Shown one piece after another: positions 51,001 through 61,004 of a DNA stretch of 64,000 nucleotides. The notes under the pieces were generated by a model. That model did no database searches, had not been told where the DNA came from, and was given only the letters and a program-made list of their open reading frames with translations. Origin of the DNA: Archilochus colubris (Eukaryota > Chordata > Aves > Apodiformes > Trochilidae). The translations under genes and the position numbers were made by a program. The stretch's first letter is position 1. Every line of letters begins with the position of its first letter. The stretch lies in the NCBI GenBank assembly GCA_023079485.1, contig CM041090.1, forward strand, positions 35,180,874 through 35,244,873, in the 5' to 3' direction.

Positions 51001-54000
51001 CATTACAGGTGACTGGATTGGGTGTGTTTGAATACCAAGTTAGCAAAACAAGCTTTAGAATTGATGTATACATCAGTTTTGATCTGGACAGAAATAGAAG
51101 GAATCTTGCATGCTATTAGGCAAACCACTCTACAGCTTAGGAGCTGGAAAGCTAGAGAATAAGATTAATCATAAACTCTTGGACTTTTGCTTCTCCTTTT
51201 CTAATTCAAGGTAAATACTGAACTATAGTTCAGGAAACACTGAACTATGGACTTAGTCCCTCTGCACCATTAATATTAATACAAATTAATAAAAAAAAAA
51301 TACAGCCTATAGAAACATTGTAGTCCTTGGACCAGGTCCTTCATGGACTGTGAGGGGGGCCTGTATAACATATGTAATAAAACTTTGTTTTTTCTAGGCA
51401 AACCACAGCTATGAGGATATATTTAAGTTGGGGTTCCCCGAAGTCTTTGTATCACAGTCCAGAGAGAACATAAGAAGCTTAGATCAATTACTTGATACAA
51501 ACAGTGAAGATGTTGGAATTCCCGAATTTACGAAGAATCCACTTTGGTAATGATATTACGTTAACAGAAAAAAAAAAAAAAAATTCCTAGGCATGCCATA
51601 ATTGAAAAACCAGTGGTAGCTGCATGTGAACTTAAGAAATCTTTTTATTCACTATGCTCTTCAGCATCTAGGTTTTCTCAATTTTGTGTTGTTAAAGTAA
51701 ACGGATTGTGTTTTAGACACTGGAAAGCAAGGAAGGGAATATATCAAAATTACAGATTCCTTGGGGTTTTCCCTGCTCTTGGTTTGCCTTCCTATGACTA
51801 AGCCTCTGGAATGCCGGAACACCTAACAGGCAGCCTGTTCTTCCTGTTTGCTTGTCCTTTCTTTACAACACATCTGACTTAATTCTCTATCATCTGAGGC
51901 AGGAGCATTGCTGCTGCTTCTGCTGACAACCCACTTGATTCTTTTTTTCTCCCTCCCCAGTTTTCCCAGGTGGTAACAACTACTCATGCTTAACCAGATG
52001 TGCTTCAGAATCTGTGGTGCCTCTGGCTTCTTTCCTGGAGTTATGTTAGTAGCAATTAGTGTCATTAACTTGGCTTTCACTTAAGACAGCTGGAATGCTT
52101 TTAGATTTGTTACATGCTTCTGAAGGATCAGCATCTTCTGATTGGTATTGTAGTTATTTTTACACACATCTAATAAATCTAGAAAACTAGGTCAAACCAT
52201 GCTTTGGAAATGTAAGAATTACAAGAAATATATTTAAAATATTTTCTGTGGGTATCCTCTCAGCAAGTCCTTTGTATCTGCCTTATATTTTAATCAGCCT
52301 CAGACTTGTGGAAAAATACGATATATGTGTAAAAGGGGCTTCAATTTACAGCAGAATACCAACTTCAGACAAAAAAGCCCCGATTTACTGTGGTGAATAA
52401 CTGAGATTAGTAATTGCATCCTCTACTTCAAAAAAGCAACTGGATTTATATAGGATGAAGAACAGAATGAAGAATAGATATGAAGTCAGTGTAAGAACCC
52501 TAAGTACTGTGTAGAGACAACTCTTTAATTCTCACTGTTTCAGCAGCAGGTGGCTTTGGCTTGTTTTGTAGTAACTGTGTGCCCAGAGCTGACAGGGGCT
52601 GCTGCAGTGGAGAAGCAGGGCTGATAGGAAGGAGAAAGGTTTGAGGGACAGAAAAGGCAAAGTGCAGAATTAATAAGGCTGAACTCTACCCAGATTTCAC
52701 AGAAGCAATTGGATAATCTGAGCTGTTGGCTTGTGACAATCTCTGAAATACGCCTCTAATGTACTTCTTATCTGAGGAGCCCAAACACACAGTTATGTTG
52801 ATTTAACTCTTTCTGTTAATGGTCGTGCACACTTGCTAGTACATTGGATTGATAGCTTGAATGAATGTAGCAGGAATTTTAAGATTAAGTTGCTTTTTAG
52901 AACAAGGTAAGCTAGTGATGGCTGTATGTAGTGAAAATAACCAAGTTACAAATGTTCACTGTGCACCCCATAATGTCAAATTGTGTTGATTTTTTTTTCC
53001 TAGCATTGACTCTGAAAACATATGGAGAACACTTAAAGATATTGATAATACCTCCAGCTTAAGACATCACTGGAGTAAATCTCATTGCCAAGAAAATCTC
53101 TTGAGTGTTCTTGGAATAGATGCAAATCAAAAGGTAATTGAACAATGGTTTGCTATCATGGCAGCAAAACTACTTGGTTATGAATGTGATTTTCTGTAAG
53201 CTGTATGTGCAGATGCATGAGGAACTGGATCTGGTGAGGCCAATTTTTTTTTGCAGAGCACCTTTTAAAATTATAATCAAGTGTTATTTCATTTTTGTGT
53301 GTAAGTAAGGATGAAATCGTGCAGGTTCAAATTTTCCTTGCCCTTACATTGAAGTCTGCACTACACAGAGCCCTTTTGTTAGTTTCAGGTGTAGCATGGA
53401 TGGAGAATTAGCTTTCAGCTGTGTGTGTGGTAAGATGGTTTTCTTTTTCATTCAGAGCATGAGAAATTTTTAGTCTCTGATATTTTTCTATTAAATGGAA
53501 GTCTGATTTGAATGAGAGAAGCTGTTAAAGTAACTACTAGATTTTTTTACTGTATCTGAACTATAAGTGTGTTCCACTTCACTTTTCCTCAGATTAATCT
53601 ATTTCCTTTTGCAAGGCCTGAGGAAGAGTCAGATTTGGTTATAATATCCAACCTGGTTGTTTAGTTGGGATGAATTAGTCACATGTTCTCAGAAGTAACT
53701 TTCAGTTGATGTTTGAATTGCTGAAGCATGGTGAGGGGTCCTGCGTTCAGTTTTGATTTTTATGGACGTGTTTGACCTTTCATGCAAGTTATATACAAAC
53801 AGAATAACAGTGCTGAAGGTATGGGACCTATTCTTCACTTGAAAGTCACTTTTATAGAACTGTCACTGAATAGGAGAGAATGGGAGACATTTCTCCAATG
53901 TAAGATCCTCTTCTGTTCCTTTCTTGCCCTTAGATACACTGGCATTAAATCAATGGCCAGGCAGCTTGAATTTATGTCATTAGTTCTTTTCTGTTACTGG

Positions 54001-56306
54001 AAAATTGTATTGTTTGTGATAGCACTGATGTAGATGTATTTCTCAACTACTTTCTGGTGTGGGTTAAAGCTGAAGTTAATTGGAAATGGCTTTTTTATAA
54101 ATTTAAGTCACAATTAGATTAATGTGTATAGAACTGGTTTTGGCATAGAATTGTTGCAATGCAAGGGGGGGGCATAATCAGAACACAGCTTCAGAAAGTA
54201 AAATCTAGTGATTATTATTTGAGGGAAACAAGTTATATACTTTGAGATCGGGTAGAAATGGTTTAAGAAGATGTAAATTATGTTTTATCAGGACTTTTCA
54301 GAGAGTCTGGATGTTTTTGAGGAATCAGATGTTAAAGACGAGGACTTCAGATTTGATGGATTAACTATTAATGACTGCAAAGCACTGATCCAGACCAAGG
54401 TAAGAATTGCTCTGAAAGTGAGAGTGTTGGAGAACCAGAGTGTCTATTACAGGTTCCTCTGTGCTGTAGCCAGCTGTTGTAGCAAATGTCCTTATGGAAT
54501 TGTTTGGTCCTGATACAATTGTTTGAAAGTGGAGTCTTTTTTGTTTTGTTTTTTCTTTTTCAAAACCTATCTGAGAGCTTTAGGAAAGACACAACATGAT
54601 GTATCAAACTCAAAGCAACAGAACATGAGGGACACCAAGGTTGTTCATTACATAAACTGGGCTTTCAGCCAAATTACATGTTGTTCTAGAGAGAGCAGTG
54701 ATAGATGAAATGTAGTCAGGATGCTCTCATGGCAAAGGCAGATTAGCATGTCTGTTGAAGGATCAACATGTTGAGCACTGAGAAAATGATGATTGTAGCT
54801 CACTCCTAAAATGTCTGGTAAGGGAGACATTAGAAGCAAAGATGGTAGAGAAGAAATTGCATTCAAACTTGCACTACAGATGTTCAGAATTATTCAGAAT
54901 TGCTTTGTTCACTTGAGGAGCTACTTAAGGGGGAAGGCAGAACTGGTATTATAATTACAAGGATTTGAAAACATTACTGGTTTTAAGCTGTTTTACAAAA
55001 CATAGAGAAAAATAACATTGAAATATGTTGTTTTGTGTTTATGTCTCCAGTCAGGCCATAATAAGCTCTGTTTCTTTCTTGCTAAAGTAATTCAAGTTGG
55101 AAGGAAAATTCTGATTCCCCATTACATTAGTCACAATCTGTTTTTAACACAGTATTTTTAATAGATATCCTCGACTAGGTACCTCCCTCAGCAGAGATTG
55201 AGCTTCAGCAACTGTTGTTGCTGCAGTGATACATAGTTTAAGGCACATTTTCATTGCTCTATTTTATTCTATTTACTGCATTGGGCAATGAAGATGTGTA
55301 ACCAGTCTGGGAACCTTGTTCCTGAAAGATGTTAGGCTGGAGAACTCGGAAAGAAAGTCAAAAGAGACTGTCCAGGTTCTTCCTTTATCATTCTCTTCTG
55401 TGTTCTTCAGTGAACACACGAGGGTGGGATCCCAGCAGCTGGCACACAGGGAAATGTAAAATACAGAGGTAGGGTTTAGGCGAAGGTGTAGCGGGAGGAG
55501 CCATTCTTGCTCCTGAAGCTCGACGAGCTGCTGGTCTCTTCCAGGACTCCAGTCACCACACAGCGCTTCCAGGGTAGAAGTGTAGCGGGAAGAGCCTTTC
55601 TTGCTCCAGAGGCTCGACGAGCTGCTAGCCTCTCCATGCCTCACACCAGAGTGAGCTGAGGTTCTGCTCTGTGGGTGTGTGTCCCACCTTTACTGGTCCC
55701 CTGATCTTGCTCATGCCCAACAGGGGCCTGTCCTAATCAGGCACAGGTGGACTCACACCCACTCACTGGCAATTCGAGGCACCTGGTTTATCTTGTCTCT
55801 CTACACGAAGGAGAACTGGTTCAAGGTAGATGAAGTAGTAAAAGTATAAAGAATCATGATACAAAACTAAGGTAAATGGTCAGTATTTTTCTGGAGGGAA
55901 AGCAGCTCTGCAGCTTGGTCTCTCAAAGTAAAGCTCATTAAAAAATGCTGCCATTTCTAATTTGAGTTAAATCATAGTGGGATGATTTGTGTTATCTTCC
56001 TAGTTATGTTCTTTTTTCTTGTGCTAATTTTATTTTTATGAAAACTATATATATATAAAAAAATAGGTTAAAATTTGTGAAGTGACTTCCTTAGCATAGG
56101 ATGGGAAAAAATTAACTTAGTGTTTCTTTTTCACTCAGCTTGCTGTATCACCGGATCCCAGACATGGTCATCTTTTCACCTGTAACCTCTTTTTGAAAAC
56201 CACATCATCAAATGGAAACATGCAATATATAACAATCCCAAGGAAGAAGCAAGTTTTCAACACACACAACCTAAAAATGAAATTTTTCAGTAGTGATGTT
56301 TGTTGA
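47668..56306 (+). CDS. CLBA1: CLBA1: clathrin-binding box of aftiphilin containing protein 1
   Basis: Spliced CDS: 47668-48078, 51398-51546, 53004-53133, 54292-54399, 56139-56306 (966 nt, 321 residues plus stop). All four introns are GT-AG and the phases are 0, 2, 0, 0. The family shares the aftiphilin clathrin-box domain, and these proteins are thought to be accessory factors of clathrin/AP coats at the trans-Golgi and endosomes. Visible features: a Ser-rich N-terminus; WGDFEGF at residues 73-79, the acidic WxxF-type motif that binds adaptor ear domains; YEDIFKLGFPEVFV at 142-155; ENIWRTLKDID at 191-201; LLSVLGID at 219-226; and a basic-to-hydrophobic C-terminus ending KMKFFSSDVC. The length is close to the roughly 326 residues I recall for human CLBA1. 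The start was chosen because a stop lies directly upstream; the ATG at 47674 is an alternative two codons later. Aftiphilin itself is excluded because it is about 900 residues and its C-terminus differs. Confidence 0.92.
49540..49610 (-). mobile_element. Possible degraded CR1 3' end
   Basis: The plus strand reads AAAAGGACCTCTAGAGATTG then TCTGAGGTCTGACC, resembling a reversed CR1 3' UTR (GGACCTCTGGAGATCATCTAG-type). No octamer tail or RT remnant is visible, so confidence is low. Confidence 0.35.
50440..50955 (+). mobile_element. CR1 LINE 3' fragment inside CLBA1 intron 1
   Basis: Plus orientation, the same sense as CLBA1. The frame from 50446 stays open for 159 codons. Its first two-thirds is recognisable CR1 RT C-terminus: HVQRRDTKMIRGLENLP (about 50500-50550), LGGDLVVASQYLKGAHEKAG and SERTRGNGLGLEKW, and then RKK. 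After about 50760 the CR1 match moves to another frame (a KEVVAALSLELFKARMDGA-like block), so a frameshift has broken the ORF. The 3' end reads CAAACCCAAACCATTCAATG, the CR1 tail. Confidence 0.92.
51398..51546 (+). CDS. CLBA1: CLBA1 coding exon 2
   Basis: 149 nt coding residues 138-186 and two bases of codon 187. Contains YEDIFKLGFPEVFV, the start of the aftiphilin-like clathrin-box domain. Acceptor TTTTCTAG/GCA, donor TTG/GTAATG. Confidence 0.93.
51547..53003 (+). other. CLBA1: CLBA1 intron 2 (phase 2)
   Basis: About 1.46 kb. Contains an A-run at about 51569-51583. An open frame on the minus strand at 51823-52080 was examined and could not be assigned to any family. The acceptor is TTTTTTTTCCTAG, ending at 53003. 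Confidence 0.8.
53004..53133 (+). CDS. CLBA1: CLBA1 coding exon 3
   Basis: 130 nt completing codon 187 (Cys) and coding residues 188-230. Contains ENIWRTLKDIDNTSSLRHHW and LLSVLGID, both strongly reminiscent of the aftiphilin clathrin-box region. Donor AAG/GTAATT. Confidence 0.94.
53134..54291 (+). other. CLBA1: CLBA1 intron 3 (phase 0)
   Basis: About 1.16 kb of T-rich unique sequence with no repeat family recognised. The acceptor TTATGTTTTATCAG ends at 54291. Confidence 0.8.
54292..54399 (+). CDS. CLBA1: CLBA1 coding exon 4
   Basis: 108 nt coding residues 231-266, an acidic segment (DFSESLDVFEESDVKDEDF) followed by LTINDCKALIQTK. Donor AAG/GTAAGA is a near-perfect consensus. Confidence 0.9.
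55487..55633. repeat. Internal LTR duplication, 94-bp period
   Basis: TGTAGCGGGA begins at 55487 and again at 55581. About 53 bp after each start match closely, including TTCTTGCTCC and the interrupted palindrome AGCTCGACGAGCT or its close variant. The target-site duplication abuts only the outer copy, so the duplication is internal to the LTR rather than a second insertion. Confidence 0.85.
55487..55805 (-). mobile_element. Solo LTR of an endogenous retrovirus, copy 2, in CLBA1 intron 4
   Basis: A 319-bp unit opening TGTAGCGGGA and closing TCTCTACA, flanked by the identical 6-mer CGAAGG at 55481-55486 and 55806-55811. Orientation is set by the U3 half shared with the copy at 32607: both contain TTGCTCATGC or its CTGCTCATGC equivalent, then GGCACAGGTGG and GGCACCTGGTT. 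The reversed polyadenylation signal is TTTACT (AGTAAA) at 55689-55694, against a standard AATAAA in the other copy. The R/U5 half differs and contains a duplicated segment (55487-55539 and 55581-55633). It is antisense to CLBA1. Confidence 0.87.
56139..56306 (+). CDS. CLBA1: CLBA1 coding exon 5 (last)
   Basis: Codes residues 267-321 and the TGA at 56304-56306. Contains LFTCNLFLKTTSSNG, then IPRKKQVFNTHNLKMKFF, ending SSDVC. This basic, compact C-terminus matches my recollection of CLBA1 family ends. Confidence 0.9.
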   Translation, partial: LAVSPDPRHGHLFTCNLFLKTTSSNGNMQYITIPRKKQVFNTHNLKMKFFSSDVC

Positions 56307-56860
56307 ACCAAACACACTTTTGACCCTTTTTTTTTTTTCTTTTTGAACCAAATGCAGTTTACTTTCATTTTGTTACTGACTTGGTACTATAGACAATGTA
56401 TGTTCTTTAGGAAAGTGACCTATTATGGTATATGAAGTACCTAAAGCCATGTTATTAAAGATGTTTGTCCTGTTTAGTTGTGAACTCAAAGGTGTATTTT
56501 TGTCCTGCTGCAATCACACTTTCTCACGATACTCCATGGACTATACTTCTGAACAAACAAAAACCTCCTTTTCCTGCCAAAAATCTAAACACACCTCAGG
56601 TGTGTTGTGAAGTCTGCCTTGTCACCCTCTCTCTCCTCATATTTGGTCTTGTTTGGGTCAGCTGAGATCTGTTCCTTTGCCACTGCTTAAGGTAACAGGA
56701 GGAGCCTTCTACAATGGGTGGCTTTCACCCAGGTTTAGGAAAATGAAAGTTTTAACTTCTGTCTGATAAAGCCTGCTGTGGTGGTACAGGTCGAGTCAGT
56801 GAAACATTTTGTTCTGGCATTGGTTTCCAAGTGAAATAAATTGCCTCTCTGAAGCTGATC
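56307..56860 (+). terminator. CLBA1: CLBA1 3' UTR and candidate poly(A) signals
   Basis: Downstream of the stop, ATTAAA lies at 56454-56459 and a canonical AATAAA at 56835-56840. Either could direct cleavage; the canonical signal is the more likely. The end coordinate is an estimate about 20 nt past the second signal. Confidence 0.5.
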
Positions 56861-57760
56861 GTAACAGGGCCTCTTGGATTCATTCAGCCACCCAACACAG
56901 CACACGTAACCACTCGTGTGAAAGCTGAGCAGTGGTGTAGTTCTGTTGCACTCCACAATGCTGGAAATTGCTGCCCTTTTAAAATGTTATAGTTAACTAT
57001 CAACTGTGTTGCCCATCTTCCTGCATGCCATGGGGGATGCACTTTGCTATCATTCATATATTCCATACTGCTTCCTTGCCAGCTGCAACAGCTTTATGTA
57101 TTCATTGGTAATAACTTCTAGGCAATTTACTAATCCATTTGCTGCTTTGGCCATTCTGAATATGAGAATTATTTATGTCTTTTTATTTTAAAGAGTTGCT
57201 AAGCACTGCAACTGATGTATGTGTTAAAAGCAGGGAACAAATTAGGATATTCCTAAACTAACTTGATTAATGATGTGCCTGTTCTGTTTTTAGAGTTGAG
57301 CATACCATAAATCACTGGCAGACCATAACCCTTAATCTAGTAAACTGCTTGGCAGTGAAATTACAATGGCTTTAACAACTTAGAACTTTCAGAAATGTTT
57401 ATGATACCTCGGTGCCATTGGCACAGGGTGAACTGTCTATTGGTTACTCAGTAAATGGTAATGGACATTTAGAAAAATGTTATTTCAGAACAGCTCAGCA
57501 GCTTCCCCAGCCCTGGAGGGAGCTCAGCAGTGCCAGACTGAAAACTCCATGTGGGAGCAAGAGCAGAGTTAACTTTTCCACTTAACATTAATTTTCAATT
57601 TCTCTTGAAAGTCTTTCAGAGCACTTAAACGTGTCAAATAGGTTGTAGTCATCAACTCACAGAACAGTGAATGATGAATGGATAGTTGAGGTTAGTTATA
57701 AGCATAGTTCAATTCAATTCTAAGAATAAAACCACATTTATATGCTTTTCAGACATGCAG

Positions 57761-57928
57761 GGCCCTGCAGAGGGGCTTGAAAAGGGACATCTGTACCGTG
57801 TGTGTCATCAGCTGAAGCACCAAACTCCAGAGGCCCCGTCTTCTGAGATTTCAAGTTTGCCTTTGCTGTCACTAACATCAGACAAATGTACTGAAGAATG
57901 TTTTGCACTTACCCCAGCAGAAGACTGA
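57761..57928 (+). CDS. Candidate alternative terminal exon of CLBA1
   Basis: After the acceptor-like TTTTCAGACATGCAG ending at 57760, the sequence stays open for 55 codons in phase 0 and ends at TGA 57926-57928. Phase 0 is exactly what exon 4 (ending 54399) would supply, so skipping exon 5 would yield a 321-residue isoform with a different tail (beginning GPAEGLEKGHLYRVCHQL). Two acceptors are possible; using the AG at 57752 instead gives a stop after about 20 codons. I do not recognise the encoded peptide. An opening of this size can arise by chance, so this is a hypothesis. Confidence 0.25.
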   Translation, partial: GPAEGLEKGHLYRVCHQLKHQTPEAPSSEISSLPLLSLTSDKCTEECFALTPAED

Positions 57929-58079
57929 ATATGTAATTTTTCCTTCATAGTAACAGGTGTTACAGCCCTCTCCAAAATACACAATGGGGAAAAAAAAGGC
58001 TTTATCCCTTTATGATTCATTGGGGAAAAAGTATTATTGGAGTTTTGGAGTTCCAAAGGTGAGGGGCTCCAGATGCCAG

Positions 58080-58120
58080 TTTTTTTTCTTTTTTTTCTTT
58101 TTCTTTTTTTTTTTTTTTTT
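58080..58120 (+). repeat. T-rich pyrimidine tract
   Basis: Almost pure T with four interspersed C, followed directly by ACAG. It may be the reversed poly(A) tail of an old retroposon or simple sequence. No flanking duplication was seen. Confidence 0.75.
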
Positions 58121-61004
58121 ACAGATGCTTTTTCCCACCCGAGCCCTTGCTGCACACAAGACAGCTGAGAATTTTTTACTCCTGTCTCCAGTCCGAGATG
58201 AATGAGTCCATCTCTTCAATGAAAATCACAAGTAACTCAATTCATCTTCAAGGTTGAGGAGCCCTGGCAGCCCTCATCAGAATTTAAACACAATCTGCAG
58301 AGTTGGGAGTATTCACAAAGAGACAAATTGCACTCTGTTTCTCTTACCTGACGAGAGAGCATGCTGGGGCAGACAAACTAAAGTTTAGTAGATGTTTTCT
58401 CAGGCGTACTGCATAGTCTGAAGTAGCCTTGCCTTGTGTTGTTTTGCCGGGAAACAAGGGGTGCCGGAAACTCCTCTGGTGTGTGTTGCAGAAATCCTGG
58501 CTGTTCATTTCCTTCTGTCATTTCCTGCTCTTTCCTGCCTCACCTGGCACCCAGCCAAGCGTGCCAGCCACTGCCCTGCACCCCCCCCTCCCCAAAGAGA
58601 GGAGGCAGCAGGTGCTTATTCTGTGAAAATGGTTAATTCCATTATCCATGAAAGCCACCGAAGAAATACACCAGAGAAGTAAAACTTTCTTAGTACATTT
58701 TAAGCTACGAATTTCATTGTCTCTCAGCTGTGATGTGCTGAGTTCTGATGAGCTAAACATCTTACTGTGCTCTGTGGCTGTGGAAAGCAAACACCACAGG
58801 CTTTTGACATTTGCTTTAGGATTTTGAAAAGGTGAAAACTAAAGCAAGATATGAGCTACAGAACTAGACAGAAATGCCTTTTTTTTCCACTGAGATCATA
58901 AGGAAAATATACCCATGGAACTAAGTTTTGATGAGTTCAAATTGGCAACGTAACTACAGAAATGTTTCCTTCATAGAGAGAACATTGTAAATGGTTTTGA
59001 AAAAACAAACAAAAAATAACAAACAAAAAACCCCCCCAATGACACTGCAAAAGACTGAAGGACTGAAAACATTAAAACATTTCAATGCACACCATGTTCA
59101 AAGCTGTAAGATATGTAAAATTTTAAGGAACCTACTTCAGCAAACATTGTACAGAGTAGTTTGGGGGAAGTTCTGTTTTAGAACCAGAATATTCTTAGTA
59201 TTTGTATTTTTTATAAGTCAAAATAGTAGGTAGAATTTGATTAACTAAAAAACCCAAAGCATTCCAGACCATAGGATGATTTCCAAGTACACCATAAGCC
59301 CACTGTTAAAAACATAGGCAGATTTGGAGTTAAAAACAAACAAAAAACCTTGTGAAAGTCTGAAGGTCCTTTGCAAAGTGCAGGGTCATTACAGAATTTA
59401 AAAGCATATTTAAACATATTTTTAATAATGAAGATGACTTTTAGTAGTCCCTTATTTTTTTACTCAAGCTAAGATGGCAGAATTCAGCTAAAACTGAGAT
59501 GCATTCAAAATAATTGTTAAACCCTAAACTTCACTGTGGATCTGAGTTTAATTTCCCAGATCCACTATGGACAAAGAGAAGAAAACAACCAACCAGTCCA
59601 GCCACCCAGCAGATGTAACAGTCTCACTTCAGTCACATCTTGAAGTTCTCCATTCCTTCCACTGAAATACAGATGAAAACCTCAGGAACTGTCACCCCAT
59701 GGTGCAGCCTGGGTGCCACAGTACAGCCAGTCCAGCTTAATTCTCCTGGGAAAAATGGGTCCTAATGAGGGAAAAATGCATGGAGTGAAGTTGCAATATT
59801 TTTCTTCCTTTTTGGTCAAGGCAAGATGCCTATCAGTGCTGGCCAAACACTTAAATGCAAAAAACCTCCCAGTTTTCCCGAACATCTACTGTAACAATAC
59901 ATATATAGACACACCTCTGCACCTTAATAGCTTTAATTCAATAGCTCAAAAACAGTTTTGCAACTAATTATAATTCATCTTCCTCACAGAACTGATGGGT
60001 AGGTTATTTTCTCGTGTGCTTCTTCCAGCATACACTACACTGAGTTAGAGCACTCCTGCATCTCCTCAGGAGCTCTGTTTTACACCAGCACTGCACTGAG
60101 GTCAGGTCTTTCAGTGATGAAACCCCACTCCACCTTAAGAGTCTCCATATGATCCAAAAGCAGTACTTTGAAAAATTTGGGACTGAAGGCAGGGGCTTCC
60201 ACTGCTGAACATCAAGGGCCATTAGTACAAGAGCAGGCTTGTACTGCAGTAATGCAGTCACAGGGCTCATGTCATGATGGAAGCCACCTCACAGCCAAAA
60301 CCAGCTTTCTGTGAAAAAGTTACTGCTAAAGTATGCATCTCACACTGTGGTCAGCAGGCTGCAGGACAAAAAGGAGCAGTTTCTGGCCTGTAAGTAGCAG
60401 CCAATGCAGTAAATTCCTCAATAAACAAAGTTGATTGCAGAAGAATCAGGATCTTACCTCAGAGCTCTACAGCAGGAGGGAGATGGGAATTTTTAAACCT
60501 GACGTTGCTGATGTAATTTCTTATTTGCACAGATGAGCCAACAAAGCTCTGCTTGAGTAGCAGCATTTTTCTTGCAGACTGACATGTATACAAACCTAAG
60601 TGCCAGCAGTACGTGCATAAAGGACACTTGTACCTGGCACTTGTGTTCAAGCATGGCAATCCCTGAAGCAACACGAAGAATGACACAGGATAAAAAACAG
60701 AGGACAGCTTGTTAGCCAAGTGCTAACAAACATGTGTCAGCTGTTCATAACAGGATTCCCCCCACCCCAGCAGCTGTAAAAATGGTCTGTGGACCATCCC
60801 TTGTCTTGCAGGGACAGGAGATGAAAAGCCATGTAAGATATTCAGTGCTTCTGGGGAGATAGTAAGGGAAGAAAAAAACAGAAAAAGAGCAATCACCTAG
60901 GGAAAATGTTCTCTCTTTGTGAGCAAAAGATCAAATGAAGGGTAACAAGATACTGTATTTTTTTGTTTTTAGAAGAGTCAAATACTGAAGGCTTCAATAC
61001 AAAT

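Larger units (their letters stand above)
48079..51397 (+). other. CLBA1: CLBA1 intron 1 (phase 0)
   Basis: The 3.3-kb intron holds an A-rich run at about 48879-48898, a doubtful reversed CR1 tail near 49540-49610 and a clear CR1 copy at 50440-50955. The open frame at 49195-49473 has no recognisable domain. The acceptor is a T-rich tract ending TTTTTTCTAG at 51397. Confidence 0.8.
54400..56138 (+). other. CLBA1: CLBA1 intron 4 (phase 0)
   Basis: About 1.74 kb. Holds a minus-oriented solo LTR at 55487-55805. The open frame at 55273-55644 on the minus strand is mostly LTR sequence and not a gene. The acceptor TTTCTTTTTCACTCAG ends at 56138. Confidence 0.8.
56861..61004. other. Gap between convergent genes CLBA1 and CDCA4
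   Basis: About 4 kb. It holds a candidate alternative CLBA1 exon (57761-57928), a 41-bp T-rich tract at 58080-58120 that runs directly into ACAG and so mimics a splice acceptor, and an A/C-rich stretch near 59004-59036. The GC-richer piece at 58400-58620 shows open frames in several registers but no domain. No RNA gene or repeat family is recognised. Confidence 0.5.

Noticed and set aside
51823..52080. 85-codon minus-strand frame in CLBA1 intron 2, suspected processed pseudogene
   Set aside because: I could not match it to any family, and no poly(A) tail or flanking duplication was seen.
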